Of a stretch of 64,000 nucleotides of DNA, positions 56,501 to 64,000 are shown one piece after another. The notes under the pieces were generated by a model. That model did no database searches, had not been told where the DNA came from, and saw nothing but the letters and a program-made list of their open reading frames with translations. Position 1 is the stretch's first letter; each line of letters opens with the position of its first letter. Position numbers and translations under genes: made by a program. The stretch comes from Chondrilla cf. caribensis (Eukaryota > Porifera > Demospongiae > Chondrillida > Chondrillidae): assembly GCA_964020155.1 (NCBI GenBank), contig OZ026553.1, positions 2,974,979-3,038,978 of the forward strand, read 5' to 3'.

Positions 56501-59500
56501 TCTAATGGTTATGTACTATACTCGAGACGTGTTATGTGAACCACATCGTGGACAGATAACATCATACGAGGGGGTGGGTGTGGGCGTGGGCGGCAGCAAT
56601 ACAGCCAAGTATTTTGGAGCAAACTTCCCACTTGATAACATTGAATGTTTTCCAGTGTGCCTATAAGAAAACTGCATATTTTTACTGTGAGGACGATAGA
56701 TTATATTCAATTTAGATGCGAGGGTAACTAATTATAAAATATGAACAGATATTGTGTAGTAGAAAGTTTCTACAAGGTTTTATTTTATGTTTTTGTTCTT
56801 TTACACAAAAGTTTGAGTCACGGATGACAGTACAATGTGATAAGCCAAAAATTGCTTTTAAAACTGTGCCGATCGATCGAGGGTTGTTTCTGAAAAATAG
56901 TGTGAAATCGTCTTCACCAAAAATTCTCACTATGATACAGTGTACGTATATACTGTATGTACGTACATGCACAACACAGTCTATAGGTGGAGAAGGGATG
57001 TGAATAGGTAGTCCTACCAAACAGGGTTTCCCCCAAAGGGGGGTACCAGGGCGCCCCCCCCCCCCTTTATTCTCTGTCCTGTGACAACATTTTTTTGTTG
57101 GAATAAAGATTTAAGATCATTGATCATAAAGATTATTGTGTTTAGTGTTAAAGCAATATTGATAATTATACATCAAAACTTTCATACTGACATCCCCCCC
57201 CCCTTTATTTTTTTTTCTGGGGGAAACACTGCTACTAAACACAAAGAGGGTGCCACTAAATATGTATGTTGTCACTCACCAGAAGGGGTCCGAGCTGCTT
57301 GGTGATGTTCTCACTGGCATACATGATATTCAGCTCACTGTCCATCAGTAACACAAATCCACTGAATCCCTGCAACAAGTATACAAAAGGAATGGTGTAC
57401 GTATATTTACAAACAATGGACCAATTGACCACTGTGGTACTAACGCACAGTTACTGAGAATAAGACAACAACAACAACAAACAAACAAACTAAGTGAGGA
57501 GATACACAAACCAATTGTTTTTTGGTTTTTTTGTTTTGGGGGAGGATAGGTGATGAGGACACATTCAATTTCATTTAGCCCACTGATTGCTGTGGTTCCT
57601 GTTGGTTACCCACGTATGGCACCACAAGGATAATTGGGAAATTTAATGGAGTTCTAGTTCTAGATTACACAAGTAACAATAACAAACCAAACAAATTTAA
57701 TATGTCCTTTCAGGTGGAAAGTGTTAAAAAAACTGAGGTGCATCGAAGAAACTAACAAATGCATTCTGAATATGTGATCATGTGTACAAGATCAACACAA
57801 CTACATGTGGGGATGTAGGAGTTGTTTAACAGACTAAACGTGGGAGTTCACAATAAATCAACCATGATATATGTATGCATACAAAATATTACGAACCTAT
57901 GATGTTACCATAGTAGCAGTGTATCCATGTACAAAATAATTCAAAATTCACATCAGTGCAACATTTGACAGTACATACCAGTAGGATGGAGTACAAAGTA
58001 ACGGAATTCACATAACATTAACACATATTACAAACAGGGAGCTGTGACATCTTGGCTTATGTACGTATGTACTGTAACACATCACATCCATTAGATTGAA
58101 TATTTACGTTCAAGCCACACTTGCTCCCCCTACATGCATAGCAGTGAACTTGCATGAATGCACAAAACCATGTAATTGCAGAGTCTTCAAGGAAGGTCGA
58201 GGTGAGTAGTACTACACAATCAACGGGGGTGAATATAAGAGAAACGAATGCTATCTGTAGCCACAGGTACTTACCGGAACATCAATCGAGGAGGTCAATG
58301 CAGACGTCATTCTCTTCACATCAGTCTCTGCATGGAATGATAAATACAAACATCATAATGAAACATTGTACCTGCCATACGTATGTGCGCCATGAAATGG
58401 AAGTACAATGAGTACAGTGTATGTACGTACACATGTACTGTAGTTGTGAGTGCACGTGTTGCAAGTGACTTCAGTGCAAGCAGTGCTTGGTATTCAAAGA
58501 CCTCAAAAAGGTTTCAAACCTGTATGCACATGTCCTGACTTCCACAACTACTGTACATACACTGTACAACACAAATACCATATGTTTGAGATAAAGTACA
58601 CAGAACAAGTTCAAAGGCTTTGTAAAACTCTGGGGAAATCACAATCTATTCACAGAATCCTTTCAGTAGTGTACAAGTATGCACGCAGATCTCTCTCGAG
58701 TGTGGATAAAATGGATAGCGGTGAAATGCTTGAAGGATTACATAAAAGCAACAAAAGTACCTAGCAGTGCTGATTCATAAGTGATAAAACTGAATATACC
58801 AACATAGGCAGCAATCATAATGCTATGTAGCACAGGAAGTTTGAGCACTAACAAAACTTGGTGTTACATGTATATTACTGTGGAATCTCCCGTGTGCTAC
58901 ATATGTATAGACGTACACACATGTGATTGTTGTATTGTCTCCATACCACGTACAGCATAGTTATGAGTGCAGAAAACCCCAGTATTCTTGGAATTGGGCA
59001 TGACCATAGCATACCACACGGCAAACAACGACAGTGCATGGTTGATAGTTTTTGGCACACAATACATTAAAAGACCAGTTACTATTCAATTCTTCAAAAT
59101 TCACGCATAGGTTTATGTACATATATAAATTTGGAGAATTTCAATATGGAAATGAAGATGATGATGAAAGTGAAGTACTTCTTTCATATTTCACAGCAGC
59201 CCACTTTCTCACAAGAAAGTAGAATGAGCCCACCCACACATCACAACACAGAGGGGCTCACACAGAAAGTGTAATTTCAAGGGGAATAGGGTTAGACTAC
59301 ACAAGCAGTTGTGGCTAGAAGTGGCAGAGGAATGTTCACTCCAGTGTGTCATGAGAGGAATGTGAAGGCCTTACAATGCAGAAAGCCGATCAAAGGGGCT
59401 ACTGGTAACCTGATATTTGATTCTTTGCATTGAAACACTATCTATCCACCTCAGATCCTAGTGCACAACTGACACATACAAGTAATGCAAAGCTCCCATG

Positions 59501-61134
59501 TACTAAAGTCTGCCTGTAATACTACCTGAGACAGACATACGTATATGGATGTGGAGACAAACAGATAGGAAGGAAGTCCACAAGCAACACATTGCATCAC
59601 AGGCTGCAACGTCACAGTAGGATACACATAACACAACATAACATGGCCTACAAGATGAAAGAGAGTATTAGGTATAATGTGTAAGTCTCTTAGGTAAATT
59701 CTATATTCACTTATGGTTACTACAACAGTGTACGTATATTGAGAAGTCTACTAGCTGGACGGTTGAGGCTACCAAATGACCACCACATGTATGCACAATG
59801 TACAACACAAACCAACAAATCCCAGGGTGGAGAAATACGCAAACTGCCACACATAGCCATAGGTATGCACACTACACAGTATGCACAATAGGTACAAATA
59901 GGAACATTGCCATGTGTGCTTCAATAGCTGTTCAATGAGCTCATAAAATTGCGAAAACCCCAAAATTAGCTACAAAACCTTCAACAAACATTAGTAGCAT
60001 TTTTGCACAGTGCACATGTACTGAGATGAGCCAGTGATCGGTATTCACTACAGCACATATATCAGCAGTTCACCACCATACATCAAATTCACATATTGAT
60101 CTACTGTGTTGGTATGTATGTATGTACGTTACTGGCCTATTCATGGAGTACAGCGAGGACAGATCTGATACCAAAACAACCTCCTACACTTCACAGAAAA
60201 GGTTTGCATGCCTTCAACTGAAGAAGTCAAATTGGCTGTGAGCATGTGACAGTCATGAAGATTGTACTACTTCAGAAATGTAATGTAGACAGACCGGTGG
60301 TGGTGAACAACAGGGCACACTGCACAAGCGGCAAAAAAATGCACAACTATGGCAAATTAACTCAGGGGGTCACTTGGCACAATGTGTGTTAAGGTACATG
60401 CATACACTGACTGTCTCACAGCATCCACATAAAATCCCCTTTGTATGACACAGTAATTGTGGTATTGTAGTTGTGTGGATTCATTCTGGGAAAAACCTTT
60501 GAGTATGAGTTTCTATAGTGTACATGCTGGCATATTGGACAGGGGTAATGCATGTAGATATGATCCTGTGAGTTACAGCCAATATTATTCCAAAACAGCC
60601 ACTTAGTAGACATGGTCAAATGTATATTTCTTGAGAAAGGAATCTGAAGTATTTGACACTTCTTCTACTTTTTAGGTTGGGATCACCACAGCAAATCTTG
60701 ACCGCATAATGTAGCTGTAAGATCGAAACTTAGTAGATATACTGAGTCAGAGGGGGACTCACCACACTGCGATAGCCCTGGGATAGCCTTCATTTTGATA
60801 AAGTGGAGTGCTAGTCTGATAAGAGCGGTGCGATCAGCCTTCTTCAACTCTTCCTTTGACAGAGGAAGAACATTGGTAAACTCGGAGATCATAGTGTTCT
60901 CCTCTTGTCTTCTTGCAGCTGTTAGGTCTCTGTTACGTTGCATTTTATCAGGCGAACGCTTGCGTCTATAGAGAATTACGAAGAATGTACATTTGTCATG
61001 CATGCAATCATTTGTAATGCTTGGTGTGTATAATATTATGTACGTACATACATATCAGGTTCATAGTATGCACTCATACCATCTAAAGTATACTTGTGTG
61101 AATAAAAGTAAAACAGTTCCCCCTCTCTCTCACA

Positions 61135-61205
<71 letters not shown>

Positions 61206-61291
61206 CACCAGACACACACACACACACACACACACATACACACCAGACACACACGCACACACACACACACACACACACAACACACACACAC

Positions 61292-61343
<52 letters not shown>

Positions 61344-61429
61344 CACCAGACACACACACACACACACACACACATACACACCAGACACACACGCACACAC
61401 ACACACACACACACACAACACACACACAC

Positions 61430-61490
<61 letters not shown>

Positions 61491-62410
61491 ACACATACAC
61501 ACAACAGGTGCATTCAATGGTCCAGTAAATCAGACTAAATTATACTTAATAACCCATGTACAACTGAACCAGGGGAGGGGAAAATGTACCCAATGTTACT
61601 CCAATGCTGCTTATTATTACCCACTGGTTATATTGAAACCCAATGATACTTTAGATTCACCACAGGCACTCCGAGAGCATTGGAATGTCTAAGGATGGAT
61701 ACTTCATATGTCCATGCGTTCACGTACGTACACAACAACCATGCAGTAACGACGCAATGACAAAAATTCTACCGGGGACGATATTGAATGTCACCGCCGA
61801 CATGTGACGCCCTTGAGGGCGGCGTGTCGTTCCTCGTTCAGCGTACAGCTCTTAGAATCATAGTTACACGACATCGGCCTTTCGGACGTTATGGTCTAAT
61901 AGTCCAAACCATTGTTACGAATCTGTCTGGCCGAGACGGCAAACCCCGAGTTGTACACCATAGGTTCCTGTAATAATCTCCTGGATATCGGGTAGAGGGT
62001 GGCAAGATTCGTCTCGCCTTTGATACATTACGCTCGCGTTTGACTGTTCACTTTAACAAGGCGAGGTGGGAAGGATGGCCAGTGGTGTAGCGAGGGAGCG
62101 ACGAATTCCCGCGCTTCCGCACACAAGCCTCGCTCGAGAGTTCGACCTAGTCCACTCTCCCAACGAACCGTATACAGTTCCAACGAGACATCTACAGCTG
62201 TTATCCGACATAAGGTACAGCTACGGTTCGACTGTTACTTGTGGCCTATCATTATTTCAAAACTCTTAATTTAATGCGCTATATTATACGTGTAATACTC
62301 GCAATATCTGACTGTCGAACAATCACTCACTGCCTGGATGGTTTAGGCTCTTTAGAAGTCGGTTGATTGGACCCAAAGAAGAACATCTTTCCTTCAAGAC
62401 CTCCGTCCAT
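52033..62410 (-). CDS. bHLH-PAS transcription factor
   Basis: Nine exons: 62410-62331, 60965-60763, 58327-58275, 57369-57280, 54424-54242, 53987-53794, 53650-53535, 53380-53236, 53029-52033. All are GT-AG and in frame, giving 686 aa. The bHLH is at ~27-85: basic region 'RKRSPDKMQRNRDLTAARRQ', helix 1 'NTMISEFTNVLPL', helix 2 'RTALIRLALHFIKM'. PAS-A begins near 112 ('GFSGFVLLMDSELNIMYASE', 'LDDLVHPDDYD'). PAS-B is at ~250-380 ('FGYGSKSLIGKEA', 'YRVVTTWGDWLWVRS'). The last exon gives a ~330-residue Ser/Pro/Gln-rich tail with an acidic patch 'DDVIEDFLRDIMWES' that may be a transactivation segment. The basic region is closer to the class I (HIF/SIM/NPAS/AHR-type) partners than to CLOCK, but it is divergent. 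No LxxLAP oxygen-degradation motif is seen. The exact orthology group is uncertain. Confidence 0.92.
53415..53524. repeat. (CA)n microsatellite in the bHLH-PAS gene
   Basis: CA tract with 'acaaat' and 'cctgc' interruptions in the short intron between exons 7 and 8. It ends about 10 bp from the exon 7 donor on the transcribed strand. Confidence 0.95.
57022..57231. mobile_element. 210-bp hAT-type MITE
   Basis: The ends 'cagggtttcccccaaa' and the complement of 'tttctgggggaaacactg' form ~14-bp inverted repeats with one or two mismatches. They are flanked by 8-bp near-identical repeats CTACCAAA (57014-57021) and CTACTAAA (57232-57239). An 8-bp target duplication and CAGGG-type ends fit the hAT superfamily. 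Two poly-C/T tracts (57,055-57,066 and 57,194-57,202) lie inside. It sits in an intron of the bHLH-PAS gene, ~50 bp from exon 4. Confidence 0.75.
61136..61500. repeat. Compound (CA)n satellite with a ~140-bp higher-order duplication
   Basis: CA tract interrupted by a fixed series (catatatacaccagac, acatacacaccagac, acgc, caacac) that occurs twice with a period of about 140 bp (near 61,198 and 61,336). It lies in intron 1 of the bHLH-PAS gene, ~165 bp upstream of exon 2. Confidence 0.95.
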
Positions 62411-62712
62411 ACCAAAACGCCTTTCTCTCCAGGGGATGTTAAAAGATATTGGCAGAAAAAAAGACGAATCCCCTATTTGATCGAGGGCGTTTCAATTACG
62501 CATAAGGAAGTGGGCAGGAAGTATGACAATGTGGACAACCTGTCTACACACGTAGGACTGTATAATTACACATGCACGATAATAATAATAGACTGTACAC
62601 TACATAAAATGTACAGAAATAATATTATAATATTATATTACAAACAGTAGTAATAATTAACATTACCACCAAATCAAGTAAAACACTAACAGAAATAAGG
62701 ACTAAGCTTCAA
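62411..62712. other. Short intergenic region upstream of the bHLH-PAS gene
   Basis: About 300 bp between the bHLH-PAS start codon and the stop of the next minus-strand gene. It must contain the bHLH-PAS promoter and the neighbour's 3' end. No TATA box is obvious. Confidence 0.5.
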
Positions 62713-63996
62713 TTAGCTAAGTAAGTCATCCATGTCCTGTTTGCTAAGGGAGGAAACTCCTAATTGCAACTGCGAAGAGGTTGGTCTTGGCTCTCCCATA
62801 AGGCCTGGAGTATATCCTCTGGACACGGGAGTTTGGGCTGGGAAAAGTGATTGAGCCCCCACACCATGCTGCATAGGGAAGGATGGTTGTGTTTGTTGAG
62901 CAGGGAAGGATGGCTGTGTTTGTTGAGCAGGGAAGGATGGCTGCGTCTGTTGAGCAGGGAAGGATGGCTGTGTTTGTTGAGCAGGGAAGGATGGCTGCGT
63001 TTGTTGAGCAGGAAAGGATGGCTGTGTTTGTTGAGCAGGGAAGGATGGCTGTGTTCGTTGAGCGGGGAAGGATGGCTGTGTTCGCTGAGCAGGGAAGGAT
63101 GGCTGTGTTCGCTGAGCAGGGAAGGATGGTTGTGTTTGTTGAGCGGGGAAGGACTGCTGTGTTTGTTGAGCAGGGAAGGATGGCTGTGTTTGCTGACCAG
63201 GGAAGGATGGCTGTGTTTGCTGACCAGGGAAGGATGGCTGTGTTTGCTGACCAGGGAAGGATGGCTGTGTTTGTTGAGCAGGGAAGGATGGCTGTGTTTG
63301 TTGAGCAGGGAAGGATGGCTGTGTTTGCTGAGGAGGCATAGATCGGATGTCCATGTTATTGAACAATGAATTTGGTGTCGTTAACACTTGCTGATTAGTG
63401 GTCAATTCTGAATTGCTCAGCATGACTGTTGCAGATGAAGAATACTTATCAGGTTGAGTGGAAGGATGCAAGCCACTTACTGACATTCCTGAAAAGAGAG
63501 ACTGTGTTGATGTTGGTTGGAGCATCGGTTGCTGTATTGATGTTGGTTGGAGCATTGGTTGCTGTGTTGATGTTGGTAGGAGCATCGGTTGCTGTGTTGA
63601 TGTTGGTTGGAGCATCGGCTGCTGTGTTGATGTTGGTTGGAGCATCGGCTGCTGTGTTGATGTTGGTTGGAGCATCGGTTGCTGTGTTGATGTTGGTAGG
63701 AGCATCAGCTGCTGTGTTGATGTTGGTTGGAGCATCGGCTGCTGTGTTGATGTTGGTTGGAATGCTCCTTGTGATACAGAAGATTGCGTGTTGAAAGTAA
63801 CTGCATTGCTAAGGGAAGTTGTCAAAGATGACGGACCAAGGGAGTTTTGTCCTGATAGGTGTGCATATGAACTTGGAGGTCCAGAAGTTGTTTCTGTTTC
63901 TCCAAACATGTTGCCAAGAGGAGCAATAACTTTGGACGTGGTCACAGGAAGGCTCTGCTCACTGTTTTGAGGGGAGCTGGTCTTGGTCTGCAGCAC
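62713..63996 (-). CDS. C-terminal part of a Gln/Pro/Ser-rich repeat protein (continues past the window)
   Basis: At least 427 residues in one open frame, running off the right edge; start and upstream exons are not in the window. It is low-complexity, rich in Gln, Pro, Ser and Thr. It contains about nine copies of a 10-residue unit (consensus LQPTSTQQPM; about 63,505-63,765) and seventeen copies of a 9-residue unit (consensus QTQPSFPAQ; about 62,870-63,330). The non-repetitive C-terminus ends 'LGVSSLSKQDMDDLLS'. No folded domain or membrane segment is visible, so function cannot be inferred. The acidic di-leucine end recalls trafficking adaptors, but only weakly. The upstream frame has no visible stop or intron up to the edge. 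Confidence 0.75.
   Translation of the reverse strand: MLQTKTSSPQNSEQSLPVTTSKVIAPLGNMFGETETTSGPPSSYAHLSGQNSLGPSSLTTSLSNAVTFNTQSSVSQGAFQPTSTQQPMLQPTSTQQLMLLPTSTQQPMLQPTSTQQPMLQPTSTQQPMLQPTSTQQPMLLPTSTQQPMLQPTSIQQPMLQPTSTQSLFSGMSVSGLHPSTQPDKYSSSATVMLSNSELTTNQQVLTTPNSLFNNMDIRSMPPQQTQPSFPAQQTQPSFPAQQTQPSFPGQQTQPSFPGQQTQPSFPGQQTQPSFPAQQTQQSFPAQQTQPSFPAQRTQPSFPAQRTQPSFPAQRTQPSFPAQQTQPSFPAQQTQPSFPAQQTQPSFPAQQTQPSFPAQQTQPSFPAQQTQPSFPMQHGVGAQSLFPAQTPVSRGYTPGLMGEPRPTSSQLQLGVSSLSKQDMDDLLS
62868..63330. repeat. 27-bp coding minisatellite, ~17 copies
   Basis: Unit 'aaggatggctgtgtttgttg' plus 'agcaggg', in frame with the minus-strand gene (9 aa per unit). Copies vary in only a few positions (Ala/Gly, Gln/Arg, Pro/Gln), with runs of identical variants typical of local expansion. 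Confidence 0.95.
63505..63765. repeat. 30-bp coding minisatellite, ~9 copies
   Basis: Unit 'ttgatgttggttggagcatc' plus 'ggttgctgtg', in frame with the minus-strand gene (10 aa per unit). Confidence 0.95.
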
Positions 63997-64000
63997 AGGG

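Noticed and set aside
52033..62410. Assignment of the bHLH-PAS gene to HIF-alpha
   Set aside because: No LxxLAP degradation motif and a divergent basic region; the evidence supports only the broader class.
62851..63970. Long plus-strand frames antisense to the minisatellite protein
   Set aside because: Their repeat structure is a by-product of unit lengths divisible by three. The minus-strand frame has the coding composition, a non-repetitive C-terminus and a stop.

Overview
This is animal nuclear DNA, most likely from a sponge; the phylum is an inference. Genes are split by short GT-AG introns and encode metazoan or ciliated-eukaryote proteins (CFAP70, NDUFAF5, dihydropyrimidinase, a bHLH-PAS factor). 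The DNA is AT-rich, full of CA/GT microsatellites and of motifs built from TACGTA, and carries many kinds of transposon. All exon models were assembled by eye from reading frame, splice sites and remembered family sequence; no alignment or search was run.

Region 1 (about 1-14 kb) is dominated by two large imperfect palindromes. Palindrome 1 (about 1,017-7,335, centre near 3.5 kb) holds two near-identical genes for a 65-residue secreted Cys-rich peptide, one on each arm and transcribed outward. A 5'-truncated LINE copy sits in its right arm, flanked by a 14-bp target duplication, and a third copy of the arm (8.8-9.5 kb) preserves the empty site. Palindrome 2 (about 7.85-13.95 kb, centre near 11 kb) holds a 214-residue secreted-protein gene, an inverted copy of its last-exon end, and an inverted copy of two CFAP70 exons. 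Several palindrome breakpoints lie in CA/GT microsatellites.

Region 2 (12.8-33.7 kb) holds two divergent genes whose start codons are 106 bp apart. CFAP70 (minus, 20 exons, 1,116 aa) is a ciliary TPR protein. NDUFAF5 (plus, 9 exons, 323 aa) is a mitochondrial complex I assembly methyltransferase-fold protein. A 3.8-kb retrotransposon with a restriction-like endonuclease sits exactly at the NDUFAF5 intron 6/exon 7 junction; its target duplication re-created the splice acceptor. A 772-bp foldback element with 9-bp target duplications lies in intron 8.

Region 3 (33.7-45.3 kb) holds an 862-bp TA-flanked element encoding a PHD finger fragment, a long inverted repeat, and the dihydropyrimidinase gene DPYS (plus, 10 exons, 497 aa). 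DPYS introns contain a hammerhead-ribozyme-like core, a Tc1-type transposon with an intact DD34E transposase, and a 558-bp palindromic MITE.

Region 4 (45.9-64 kb) holds a single-exon gene for a 1,341-aa protein with a beta-helix-like ectodomain and a multi-pass membrane domain (family not recognised), a bHLH-PAS transcription factor on the minus strand (9 exons, 686 aa), and the 3' end of a gene whose Gln/Pro/Ser-rich product is built from two minisatellites. The strongest candidates for something undescribed are the palindrome-borne secreted peptide pair and the beta-helix/multi-pass receptor-like protein.
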